From positions 281,933,242-281,997,241 of the forward strand of contig OY294067.1 in the NCBI GenBank assembly GCA_958510875.1: DNA of 64,000 nucleotides, written 5' to 3'. Source of the DNA: Endomychus coccineus. Its lineage: Eukaryota; Arthropoda; Insecta; Coleoptera; Endomychidae. Below the pieces are notes generated by a model, which worked only from the letters and a program-made list of their open reading frames with translations, did no database searches and was not told the DNA's origin. Made by a program: the position numbers and the translations under genes. This document shows, piece after piece, positions 34,900-45,837 of this stretch (the first letter of the stretch is position 1; every line of letters starts with the position of its first letter).

Positions 34900-35640
34900 T
34901 ACATTGTGACCATAGATCAGTCTACTCGTGCACATCCAGAATGAAGATTTCAGTTCCCCTGGGTGCTCACCGTTGTCCAGGCCTAGGTCTGTGCAATCTG
35001 GACCTGTGTCATGAGAACCCTACTGGATAGACAGTGACTTGCGGTTTGCCATAGTGCCCCTGTTATGAGGCAGGGGAAACTTCATATTGCGGAGTTCTCG
35101 CCTAAACACTCGAAAATCCTCTTCTCTTTGAGCAGATGAGACACAAAACTGGTCACAGGACTCCCCACAAGACAGTGTCATCTGAACAGACATCCACACG
35201 TAATTGGCCTGGTTGATGACCAAGTTTGTAGTAGAAGCGGCGAAGTGAACGAAACTCTTTAACTAGTGAGGTTTTTCCCCATGCATATAACCTCCAAACC
35301 TTGAAGAAAAATTCGAATGCCTATCTCCTCTTCCAACATTCCATCGCTGGATCACACGATATTCCTCCAACATTATAGGTTTCCCTCTTGTGCAGTCTAA
35401 AGTATGAAAAAAAATCCTAGTGGGATGTCCAGCATTGGCTTCTCACAGACTACAGCATCTCAGCAACACATATATGCCGCCTGAGGCCATGAGACATCAG
35501 TCCATGTATATTTCTAGCCTTCGGCGCTGCTTTAGAGCAAATTGGGGCGCACAATGGACCTAATCAAGCCGTTTAAGTGCTCTGGACTTGTCCGCCCCCC
35601 TTTTGATTGATAGACTGAACTGAAGACAACAGCGTGACTT
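34900..35640 (+). pseudogene. R1/I-type LINE C-terminus, interrupted by a nested insertion
   Basis: Plus-strand DNA aligns with the reverse complement of 52017-52560. GCGGAGTTCTCGCCTAAAC, TGGTCACAGGACTCC and GACAGTGTCATCTGAA correspond to the REFSPKLSKT and LKLVTGLLTGHCHLN region. After 35412 the alignment resumes with CPALASLRLQHL-equivalent codons (35420-35470) and the 3' noncoding end GCGCACAATGGACCTAATCA (about 35550-35620). Between these, about 155 bp of another LINE is inserted (35255-35412). Several frameshifts. This is the C-terminal Cys-His region of an RNase H-bearing LINE. Confidence 0.65.
35255..35412 (+). mobile_element. Nested 3' end of Jockey-like LINE
   Basis: Translation gives VFPHAYNLQTLKKNSNAYLL and QHSIAGSHD, the C-terminus of the Jockey-like family (compare 18560-18700 on the minus strand). 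It ends with AGTCTAAAGTATG and an A-run, the same 3' tail as at 4806 and 18462. About 13 bp of the host R1-like sequence are missing at the junction. It is therefore a 5'-truncated insertion into an older element. Confidence 0.7.
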
Positions 35641-38154
35641 AATAAATATTCAAGGATGTATGTGATGATTTTAAAGAGCTGTATATAATGACATTTGACG
35701 TGACTCTCACTACCGGCAGTTTTATTGGTTTTTGCAATTATAATTCATGAAAAAACTTTGTATTCAGTATTTTGTGATAGCTGATTAATCATTATCGACT
35801 AGAAACGAATGTTTGTGTGCAAGTGGACTAAAAAAATTACATTAGTTGATAGTTGAGTATTTTGTGATGCAAAAACAAAGAAAATCGGAAATATGGGCAT
35901 TAGATTTCATTGCCTGATATAATTAATTTTTAATTCTTATCATTCTCGCTTTTCGTGAACTATTTATCTATGGCAGGTTTCGAATCAAATTTGACATGGC
36001 CAAACTGTAATTAAGATAAATGGTTGATCGATGAAATAGAAAATACCAATTAGAAACAAATAATCTAGGTTCACGATGCGCCACCGGTCGGATCTGGTAG
36101 ACCTAATGCCATTAGGTCTCACTCCTATACATGCCCCTGAGTATGCGAGAAGCTTATCTAATGTTGGTGTCGCGAACTTTTCTTCTTTGTTTCACAGCTA
36201 CTCAAAAATATCCAATTTTTTTATACCTTCCATCAGCAATTCAATCTCCAAAATATCCACAAATTCCTCCTGTTTAAATCGGTAATACAATGTGGTCGCC
36301 ACTAAGGACTGAAATGTGGGGAGAATTGATCCGGAGTAAAGAAATAGAAATTCAATTTTGAATATATACCACGTTCTACTATTGATTTGAAAATGTCTCT
36401 ACTGAAGGAACACGATTCAGCAGGAGCTTCTGTTTCTCGCAATTTTTCTGAATACTTCATATTTCTTTGTGCCAGGAAAATAGGATGTTAAAACGTATTA
36501 TATCTATCATCATAATTAGAGTCGTTTGAACAATCTGTTGGAACAAAGGAACATAAATTATATTGATGATACATCTGGAGATAACATCAATTTTCTAGAA
36601 ATATATATTTACATCTCTCTCGGTGCGATGGAAATTAAGTGTGGGATTGGAATAATTAACGTCAGACGGCAGTTATATAACTTGGGCATAAACAGGGTGA
36701 GGGATATTTTGATCCTTAGGCGACATTCTGATATGACAAGTTAATCTTTCTTCTTCCGTTGTTTGGCTTAGTTCATAATTGAAGCTTGGAGAGGTTACAA
36801 TTTTACAAAACGTTCAAGAAAGTTATATGAATCGAAAATATTAGAATCATCATTACTTGAGATAAAACACCGAGTTTTTGCAAATAGAATGTTTAGTTAT
36901 GACAATAGAATATATAAATAATATTTTTTGGCTAGTTTGAAGTCTATTCTATTTCATTATCAGTAACATTAGATATGAGAATTTCGGCCATTAGACTGCT
37001 TCGATTAAATACATGGCAGCTTCGATACTGGAAGGTATCCTCGTTTGTTTCAATAGGATCTGGCTACAAATATATGCTAAATTCTGGCTAACTGATGAGT
37101 GTAAGTATAGAAAACATTCGAGAGTTCTTTGAATATATGAGCATATAAAAAGAAATAATCTTTCCGAATCTTCTAAGATTCCAGATAAGATATTTGTGGG
37201 TATAGGAAGACATGAATAACGGTTGAATGAAAATTATAACCGCGACGTTGCTCATATTCAATATTTATAGAATTTTTCTTGAGGAAGTGATGAAATAAAA
37301 CCAACGTTTATGTTTATATCAAAGTGAAAACATAAACGCTGGTGCTGCATCTCAAGCCACACACTCAAATATATACTGACATGAAACATCTTGAATTGGG
37401 ACAGATAAGATTGCCCATTCTGGAAGTTGATTCCTTGCTATAGAATGAATGAAGATGCTTCAATGAGCCTAAAGAAATACGATATGTTCTACCATTTATA
37501 TCCCTTAGAGGAACATACATCATGCAGCCATAGCGTGCAGTATGTTAATAAAATTGTTTTGATACACGTATCATAAATAACTCATGTCAAAGATACATTA
37601 CATCAAAATTAAAATGATATCTGTGTCGAGAGTGTTAAATTTTCGCGTTAATTCAGCCTTTTATAGCGAGTATTTTTCTGTCCACGCATTGATATAGAAT
37701 TGTTTACAGTTATGATCATTATAGAGCCCTTCATATTCCGATGACTATCGCGATGATTCTGCACTCTAGTGCATAAACAATTGTTCTCGAAAACTCAACA
37801 TTCCGACCAGTATGTGCAATACTGATGATTCAGGATAAAACTACAAGTTTTCCGGAACATTTGGTTATTCATTAATAGCCTAAAAACGGAAATTATGTCA
37901 TTCTTGTGGTACGAGGTCTAAGCTAATGCCCTGTACTGAAGCAATTTTTTGATAATAAAATCACTACTCTCAAACTCACGTTATGAATATGTGGTCCGAG
38001 ATCTGGTAGTCACCGTTGTTTGACTAAGTTTGGTCGAGATAAGTTTGTGATTTGATGATTATAAAAAAATGTCTTTACTGAATTGAAATTCCCACTCGTT
38101 ACTCCTAAGTAACCTAACAGAAAGTCATGGCTTGATCTTTTCATTTTCCCCAAC
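35641..38154. other. Long AT-rich stretch, no recognised gene
   Basis: Frames at 36076-36285 and 36526-36744 have no domain. A slightly GC-richer patch at 36070-36140 is not conserved elsewhere. I see no repeat structure. Confidence 0.4.
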
Positions 38155-38372
38155 TTAGTAGATTTTTGGAATCTTCAAGTTATAAAAAGATTCCAATTTC
38201 ATAAGGTATTTATTTTGAACTTTCAAAGTCGAATTATAAAATTATATATGCGGGTTACAAGATCAAGTTAAGAAGAAGATTGATAATAACGTATCTCCTA
38301 GTAACCATGTAAACTGTTGTCATGGCTACTATAATATAAATAAAACCATTATAAATAAAGCTATCAGATAGA
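38155..38372. repeat. Dispersed repeat, uninterrupted copy
   Basis: Blocks TTGGAATCTTCAAGTTA, AAAAGATTCCAATTTCATAAG, TATGCGGGTTACAAGA, AGATTGATAATAAC and TCATGGCTACTATAA occur in order. The same order occurs at 38772-38851 continued at 40707-40830, with foldback element III between. It serves as an empty-site reference for that insertion. Confidence 0.7.
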
Positions 38373-38851
38373 TAGATAATCTTAAAAATGAACTGAAGAA
38401 AAAGGTAAAAGCTTTCCGTGAAACACCACAGTACTCACTCCCTCTTCCAAAGAACAAATTATGGAATCATGAATTAAGAATGCCACTGGTGATTGTTGCG
38501 CGAAATCTCCCTGTGATTCCATAATTGCTTTTTATTTTATTTTATTAACTAAAATGATGTTCACTAAACTCTTTAATAAAATGTAATGTAAAAATAAACT
38601 TTGTGAAATAGAAGATACTGTAACGAGCATTTGCTCCTTCTGGTTAGGGATGCACGATTCAATCCATGATTTCAAACTGGAACTATATTACTAGTCCAAA
38701 TTTGGAATTCACGTTGCGCTGTCGGAATATCCTCAATTTAGAATCTTTGTTGCGTTTAACTGTCCGGGTCACCAATTTGGAATGTTCAAGTTACTAATAA
38801 AAAAGATTCCAATTTCATAAGTTTATTGAAGTTTAAAATGAATTACAAATA

Positions 38852-40706
38852 GTGGAGTAAATCTGGCGAGAAAAAAGGCAAGGTTGGCGAAAATCTTACG
38901 ATGCTTAGCGACCCGGTGGAAAGTGTTTGTTAGGTACCAATAACAACCCCCTGAAATTTCTATTTCCTAAAAAGGTTTTTTCTTACATTCTTAAGGGTAG
39001 TTTAGCAAAAAAAAATTAATATCTCTGGTTGTATTGAAAATTAAGAAACCAAAGTAAAACCCTTTTATTGTCAATGTCCAAGGAACTCCCAGTCCAAATT
39101 TCAAGTTGATCCTACCTCCCCCCTCCCCGTAATAGATATATCTATACTCATATATGCAAGGAATCTTGCGTAACAACTAACTCGGTCATTTTTCGAACGA
39201 TTTGGCTGAAATACGGACTGAAGATAGGTGTTATGGTCTCAAAACTACCCTTCAAATTTCAAGTGAAAATATCGAAGTGTTTTCCAGAAATTCAACTTTA
39301 AGTCAATTTATCATATATTTTTCAAATTAAGATACCTCATGTCATTTACATCCGATCTGAATCTGCTTTGCGGGAAAATGTAGGTATTCGCATATAGTCT
39401 TATGTCATGGAACTCATTTTTCATATTTTTTCCTGCCTATATTGGCCATTTTTGTATTAATATCCCCAAAACTTATGTCAAATTAATTAATTTGAAGTTT
39501 CTAAAAGTGCGAAATTTCGCAATTTTATACGAATATTGTGAGGCTCAGAAGATGATAGCGCTTTAGGCCCCGGGATTTTCACGTGGCGTATTGAAATTAG
39601 AAGGTTCAAATTGTATAAAAACACAATTGCATGAATGCCAGACCTTTTATGAAATTAGCTACGAACGTAATCATTTTGACGTTTCCCTCGAGAAGCTCGC
39701 TACGCGTCAGTTAGAGTTTATACATTTTACCTCGGTCTTGTTATGTTGGGGGCGTTTCGTGCCCCGTGCGGGCGGCGCCAGTTGTAATAAAGTATTTTCG
39801 GCTGTGGTCCGCTAGCTTTTACCCGCTTCGGGTATATTTTAGTAGCTAGAAAATTCCCTTTGGTACGTCACACGTTAGACGGGCGTAGCTGACACCTGAG
39901 AGTACCTGTTTCTATTTTGATTAAAGTTTCTCATTTAATGGACATTTATCGAAAAAAGAAGGGCCGTCGGGCACGGGCCGATACCTAATCTATCTACATG
40001 GAGCGAAAACGGAACGCGAAAAGTCGTCGTAAAGCCGTATCAGGTACAAGCAGTTTGCACTTCTCTAACTCGCCAGCTACGCGCTCCTCACGTGAACGTC
40101 ATTTGGTTTATCCCAAATTAACCAAAATGGCCAATATAGGCCGGAAAAAGAAATAATTAAAAAATGTGTTCCATGACATAAAACTATATGCGAATATTTA
40201 CATTTTCTCGCGAAGCACATCCCGATCGGACGTAAATGACATGAGATATCTTAATTTGAAAAATAACTAAAACATTGACTTAAAGTTGAATTTCTGGAAT
40301 ACTATCCAATATTTTCACTTTGAATTCAGAGGGTAGTTCTGAGACCATAACACCCATTTTCAGTTTAAATTTCAGCCAAATCGATTGAAAAATGACCGAG
40401 TTAGCCGTTACGCAAGATTCCTTGCATATGTGGGTATAGATATATCTATTACGGGGAGGGGGGACGTGAAATCAACTTGAAATTTGGACTGGAAGTTCCT
40501 TGGACATTGACAATAAAAGGGTTCTACTTTGGTTTCTTAATTTTCTATACAACCAGAGATATTAATTTTTGTTTGTTAAACTACCCTTAAAAAACTTTGG
40601 GAAATAGAAATTTCGGGAGGTTCTTATCGGTACCACAACAAACATTTTCCACCGAGTCGCTACGCATCGTAAAATTTTCGCCAACCATTTGCCAGATTTA
40701 CTTCAC
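38852..40706. mobile_element. Foldback element III: ~600-bp TIRs around a unique cassette
   Basis: The left TIR (about 38852-39457) and right TIR (about 40118-40706) are inverted copies. They start GTGGAGTAAATCTGGC / GTGAAGTAAATCTGGC and end at TATATTGGCCATTTT. TA flanks both ends (38850-38851 and 40707-40708). The element sits inside a dispersed repeat whose uninterrupted copy is at 38155-38372. Within the TIRs lies a ~660-bp GC-richer core (39458-40117) that is shared with the element at 58753-59720. No transposase is visible, so it is non-autonomous. Confidence 0.8.
39480..40100 (+). other. Cassette shared by two different TIR elements (copy 1)
   Basis: About 620 bp that aligns, without large gaps, with the reverse complement of 58985-59637. 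It is GC-richer than anything around it. The frame 39591-39815 encodes a peptide with SYERNHFD, EFIHFTSVLL and GASCNKVFSA, well preserved in the other copy. Downstream, a basic frame starts MDIY-x-KKK-x-RRARAD and reads MERKR-x-AKSRRKAV, interrupted by a stop here but open in the other copy. A hairpin TACCCG-CTT-CGGGTA lies at about 39820. I do not recognise the protein. It could be a captured host gene 5' end or an old element core. Confidence 0.6.
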
Positions 40707-40830
40707 TAAAAATCAAATATGCGGGTGACAAGAACAATTTAAGAAGATTGATAATAACATAGTCTCCTGGTATTTATGTAGATTCTTATCATGGCTACTA
40801 TAACATAAATAGAAATCATTAGAGTAATCT

Positions 40831-41655
40831 GGACTGGAAATCTTTCCATTTGGGTCTTTAACATTTCCTATATATCTTAGGTAGTTTGAGATCACACTAG
40901 GGAGGGGAAACTGCTATTCAAAGATGGACTTCAGTAGCATTTTACAGTCATAGTCGGTGTCATCTCTGTTGTGCTTAGTTGCCTCAATTCTGGCCCATAA
41001 TGCCATGATATACTACCTAAAAACGGAAGCAATGCCTCTTTATATTAGCAATTATTTGATCAATTTTCCTCCATAGAAACAAGTTGATACTAATTTTTAA
41101 CATAAGACCTACAACATAAGAATTATAGACGAATTCCAAATAAACTGTGCATTCATCAATCACATCCTCTTAGGAATGAACAATAAACTCGATACTTCTT
41201 CTAAAACAATAGATGTTAATTCTCAAAGGTGGTCTATGTTTTGTACTGAAATAAGGTGGACTGGCGCATTGCTATATAGAATCAAATATGACGATCTTGG
41301 GGCCTTGTAACGCAACTTATTTTCCACCAAAAAATAATCACTGAAAATGCTGACGCAACAATATTATGCTTTCTTATTGAGGCAACGTAAATTAGATGTA
41401 TATTCTCTCACAACCCTTAGAAGTTATTTTCGATCATTCCTGTTCGTTATATACATTTATTAATGAATTTTTTTATAATCAAGAAAATGAAAATGTAATA
41501 CTGGTTTGAAATTTGTTATCAATCTATTTGGATTTGGAATGAAGTTACAAACAATATACAGTGTATTTAAACAAGACATCTGAAATAGTAACAATAAACT
41601 TTGTCATCATGGAAATTATGTTCTAAAAATAGTGACGTCCCTCAATTAATGAAAA
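40831..41655. other. Upstream region of sNPFR copy 2
   Basis: No other gene seen. No strong splice acceptor directly before the ATG. ATAG at 41627-41630 is a weak candidate with a poor pyrimidine tract. The 5' UTR and promoter cannot be placed. Confidence 0.35.
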
Positions 41656-42927
41656 ATGGTGAACAGTGTAATAATTAACAGGACAGAAGTTAACGGTAGC
41701 ACTATAGTTAATAATCTCATAGAAAATAATGTGGTTCAAGTTATCTTTTTCTGCGTATATACTACAATATTTGTGCTTGGCATATTTGGAAATGTCCTTG
41801 TGTGCTACGTTGTATTCAGAAACAAAGCTATGCAGACAGTTACGAACCTTTTTATTACCAATCTAGCTTTGTCAGACATTTTGCTGTGTCTGTTTGCGGT
41901 GCCATTCACACCCATTTACACGTTCCTTGGGAAATGGGTTTTTGGAAGTATAATTTGTCATTTGTTCACGTATGTACAAGGAATTAGTGTATATATATCC
42001 ACCCTTACTCTGACGTCGATCGCCATCGACCGATTTTTCGTGATTATATATCCATTCCATCCCAGAATGAAGCTTTCTACGTGCATTGTGATCATTGTAG
42101 TAATATGGATGTTCTCAGTATTAGTTACATTACCTTATGGTATTTACACCAGGCACATAAACGAAACTGCTAAATATTACTGTGAAGAGAGTTGGCCTAA
42201 TGAGTTTTCCAGAATGTTATTTGGAGGCTTGACGACGACAATGCAATTTGCAATTCCTTTTTTGATAATGACTTACTGCTACATTTGCGTTTCATTGAAG
42301 CTCAATGACAGAGCAAAAAGTAAACCAGGTAGTAAAACATCGAGAAAAGAAGAGGCCGATCGAGACAGGAAAAGGCGTACCAACCGTATGCTGATAGCTA
42401 TGGTTGCTATTTTTCTAGTGTCTTGGCTGCCTCTGAATGCTATTAATATACTCAGCGATTTTTACAGAGAAATTGGCGACTGGGAGTATCATTTGTTCAG
42501 TTTCTTTTTAGTACATGCCATAGCGATGTCTTCTACCTGTTACAATCCATTCCTTTACGCTTGGTTGAACGAGAACTTCAGGAAAGAATTCAAACTGGTA
42601 CTGCCTTGCTTCGATAAAACTGCTGGCAGATTAGTACCCAGTGGACGGATGGGGAATGGGAGATTCGATAGAAATTGCAACGGGGGCAACACCGAGACTC
42701 AACAAGAATCATTGATGGCTTCCGGAGTTCATAGGGCTGTTTCCTTCAAGGATCGCAGATCATCACCGTCTCCGATGAAGACGGACAGTGTGGAAGTCGA
42801 GAATGTATTTGTTCCTAATACAGTTGGGGTCGTCTACGATACTGCTGCCGAATGCGTTCGACTCAGACTTATAACGGAAGAAGATCCTCCACTCATCGAG
42901 CCGTCCGTTAGCAACGAAGATATTTAA
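41656..42927 (+). CDS. sNPFR: Short neuropeptide F receptor, copy 2 (canonical-like)
   Basis: Class A peptide GPCR of 423 residues. An in-frame TGA two codons upstream fixes ATG 41656 as the first start in this exon. N-glycosylation sites lie in the N-terminus (NRT, NGS) and the second extracellular loop (NET). TM1 is around 30-52 and TVTNLFITNLALSD marks TM2. Disulfide Cys101-Cys176. DRF (125-127). The second loop HPRMKLSTC matches insect sNPF receptors exactly. A basic third loop (KSKPGSKTSRKEEADRDRKRRTNRM) precedes WLPL in TM6, and NPFLY (297-301) lies in TM7. The tail of about 115 residues has a palmitoylation-type Cys (LPCF) and a Ser-rich phosphorylation region (KDRRSSPSPMK). Role: plasma-membrane receptor for sNPF peptides. 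The whole coding region is in one exon, with GTAAGT at 42931. It lies ~17 kb from copy 1 in the same orientation, evidently a tandem duplicate. Confidence 0.92.
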   Translation: MVNSVIINRTEVNGSTIVNNLIENNVVQVIFFCVYTTIFVLGIFGNVLVCYVVFRNKAMQTVTNLFITNLALSDILLCLFAVPFTPIYTFLGKWVFGSIICHLFTYVQGISVYISTLTLTSIAIDRFFVIIYPFHPRMKLSTCIVIIVVIWMFSVLVTLPYGIYTRHINETAKYYCEESWPNEFSRMLFGGLTTTMQFAIPFLIMTYCYICVSLKLNDRAKSKPGSKTSRKEEADRDRKRRTNRMLIAMVAIFLVSWLPLNAINILSDFYREIGDWEYHLFSFFLVHAIAMSSTCYNPFLYAWLNENFRKEFKLVLPCFDKTAGRLVPSGRMGNGRFDRNCNGGNTETQQESLMASGVHRAVSFKDRRSSPSPMKTDSVEVENVFVPNTVGVVYDTAAECVRLRLITEEDPPLIEPSVSNEDI

Positions 42928-42936
42928 AAGGTAAGT
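42928..42936 (+). promoter_or_regulatory. Splice donor after sNPFR copy 2 stop
   Basis: AAG|GTAAGT starts 3 bases after the TAA stop (GT at 42931). It matches the consensus well and mirrors the donor after copy 1. It implies a 3' UTR intron or alternative last exon. Confidence 0.5.
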
Positions 42937-43735
42937 TATAGCTATACTGGTTGGGTATCATGAAAACGTTCATACTATATCTGTTTCCATTATTTTGTTT
43001 TTGAGCAGACTTAGTTCGGTTTGGCTATCGGGTAGTGTTTGGTTCCTAAATTCAACCATTAATCTGTCATGTTTGAGTTTTGTCTTCTATTGCGATTGGT
43101 ATATTAAGCTGGTCATATCAAATTTCAAAGGTGGATTTGACTTGATAGAAGATAATCTGTGATAGATTTTAAGAATAGTATTCCCTATTTACTCTTGTGG
43201 CTAATTGACTAATTGCATACATGGTGAGTCGCTAAATTACCCAAATTGTAATGCTATTGGAATCTGTTTGCTCCGTTTACAAAATTGAAATTCGTTCCAA
43301 TATAAAAAGTTTTAATGAAAACATTAAGATATAAATGTTGAATAAATATCTAAGTTGTATGAATCTATTCGTTGATTATAAAAATTGTGTAAAAGGGATA
43401 ATAAAATTAATAAAATAATAATCACAGCTCCCTAAAACTATAATAAGACAAAACAATCGGAATCATAGATGTGATACAATGAATAGAATCACAATTCTGG
43501 GAGTACGCCACAGTGCTACGAACTGTGGCTTTAGGGCTCTCAAATTTGGAATCGGTACTATTACTCTACATTTTCGATGCATAATTGGAGTTATTTGTGA
43601 AAGTAATAAAAATGTAAATATCGCTTCGACGCTGCTGTCTATTTATTTTACCTCTGCATCTGGATAGTAAAGAAAATTCAATATGTATTATAATCAGAAC
43701 TAATACTCTCGTCTCAACATTCTGAATATCTTATA
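42937..43735. other. Probable intron/3' region of sNPFR copy 2
   Basis: AT-rich. The frame at 43479-43667 has no domain. Confidence 0.35.
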
Positions 43736-43789
43736 TTCACCTCCCGGTTTCCCGCTTACTTTATGTACGCTCATTGTTATCAAAGATGT

Positions 43790-44030
43790 CGGAAACTTGT
43801 TGCCGTCACACCTCAATAAAGCTTGGAATTTCCAGATACTCCACAAGAGTACTTATATCTTGCGGTGGCGGTGCTCCCGTCTGGTCATAAGGTAGGTATG
43901 CCGATGCCAACAGGAAGCTTTTCTCCATTCCTCTGATTTCTAGTTTTATCGTTGCTAGGTCGTGACTGTAGCACCGATTTTCCGAACACACTTTTTTGGG
44001 AACCTTTTCGGTTACGATTGCCGGCTACTG
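43790..44030 (-). pseudogene. R1-like LINE endonuclease fragment
   Basis: Minus-strand translation reads CYSHDLATIKLEI, then SFLLASAYLPYD, APPPQDISTLVEYLE. This matches the R1-clade APE endonuclease around the S-A-Y-x-P-Y strand and PPP linker before the GCDANAHH box. The latter is not preserved: a stop follows FIEV. Short, isolated and dead. Confidence 0.65.
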
Positions 44031-45835
44031 TTTGGTTGAACTGTGGGCAGGACATTGTTTGTAATTTGTGGTTGATTTAGAGTAATAGAAAATATTGAGA
44101 TTGAACTGGTCTTTACTTGTTGGGAATGCATTATATTATGAATGAACAATACACAGAATAAAACACTAGGAAAATTCTAAAATGAGCCACGTTTTGTCAC
44201 ACAGTGTCTTCTTCAGATGGACAATGATACTTAAACTCACAAATGTCTATATATATAAAGATATAATGGCCAAGGGGGCTGATTTATTGATTGGTAATAT
44301 AGCTAACTTACGGATTACAAGAATACATGTTGTTTACACATTAAATTAAAATGTAGTAATTAATTTGCAACAGGTTATTTGTGTGGGACGAAATTAAGAA
44401 GTGAAGAGTCTTAAAAATTTATCCGATTATTGAGTAAAAGGTTACTGAGCTTATATTTATTAACTTCTGGGTATGTCAAGTTATCTCAATTTATTTACCA
44501 CCTGTAAAAGTTCATAATCTGAATTCTCAATCATTGAGTCAGCCTCCTTGTGTATCAGGTAGTAATACCTTCGAAAGTGTATGTACCATTGTCCACCCGA
44601 AAAGCCACTGAATAGCGAAGCGTGTCGTGATTTCCTTCATTTTTCTAATAAAAGTTCATTTTAGAAATATTCTACGGTGTTTTATTCAGTTTAGTGTTAA
44701 TTTGTAACATAAAATGTAGTTTTAAACACTACCTACCATGAGACTATAACTCGAGTAATATCCCAATTCAATAAGCTTTAAATTTACATTGAAAATTCTG
44801 GATTAACTCTGGAAACAATCGGAACAAATTAAAACTATGAAGGGGGTGCCATTACATTTCTGGAGTAGTATAAGAATCGTAGCTTGAATGGAATTTCAGC
44901 AAGATTTTTGTATTTAAAAAATCGATAGAACTCGAGGTTTCACAAGTTAGACGCACCCTTCAGAAAGACTTCAGGCAGTATCATAGATGATTTCCTAGCT
45001 CGGCGAAGAAGGTCCTTAACAGGATTCCGTAACAAGTTTGTTGACAGTTCAGTCTTTCTGAACCGATATTGGTTTGATAATCACATATTCAGTATGCAGA
45101 ACAAGTTTATTTCTTTCACGTCCAAAATGATCAGACAACTCAACCTTATTCGTTTTGTTTCGATGAAGATCTTGTTACTGATGACATAAGATATACAGAT
45201 AAGAAGGTAATAACAATAGAATGTTCTGTTGACTTTGTGACTCAAATCGTCGGAAAATCATAATTTAATGGCTGGGATGCAAGCAAATGCCGTTAACAAT
45301 AGAACAAGATTAAACATGATTCTTTGAGGATATGATTATTATTCCAACTGCAAACAAAGGTACTTACTTGTTATACGTATAGTAATCTTGTTGTGTCGTC
45401 TAGCACAAGTCGAGGATTTATCATTTTGTCAGAAGTCTTGCTTTGAGTTCGCTAAGATTTGCTACCAAAGAGAATATTATAAGTTAATACCAACGGAATA
45501 TATGTCGCTCGTAATTATTTCCTTTGTAGTTACTATTTACGATGGATAATAGCGAACAAATTATAAGATCTCTTTATTGAGTTACCAGTCGATTCGCAAT
45601 TAACCTGCATGTATTTATTGTTTAATTGTAGCTTTCGATACACTCCTCATTCCCGAGCTTACTTTATGTTTATCTTGATCTTCCGTCATATCTACGTGAC
45701 TATGAACCTCAAAACTAAGGAAGAACACGAACCACAAATAATTCCAATTTTCTTCATATCAAACAGTGAAGAAGCGGAGAGCCAGATATTGTTTGTTTCT
45801 TCTCTTCAATGACAGAGGAGAACTGTCGGAAACAC
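44031..45835. other. No recognised gene
   Basis: AT-rich. At 44185-44225 the minus strand carries CTGAAGAAGACACTG followed by ACAAAACG, distantly like a Penelope-type 3' end, but too degenerate to call. Confidence 0.35.
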
Positions 45836-45837
45836 AA

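Noticed and set aside
38852..40706. Foldback element III as a CACTA (En/Spm) element
   Set aside because: CACTA appears at the right end in the wrong orientation (the left end reads TAGTG), and no 3-bp CACTA-type duplication or transposase was found.
44185..44225. Hammerhead-like sequence on the minus strand (CTGAAGAAG ... ACAAAACG)
   Set aside because: Core bases and stem II do not fit, and no Penelope coding sequence lies beside it.
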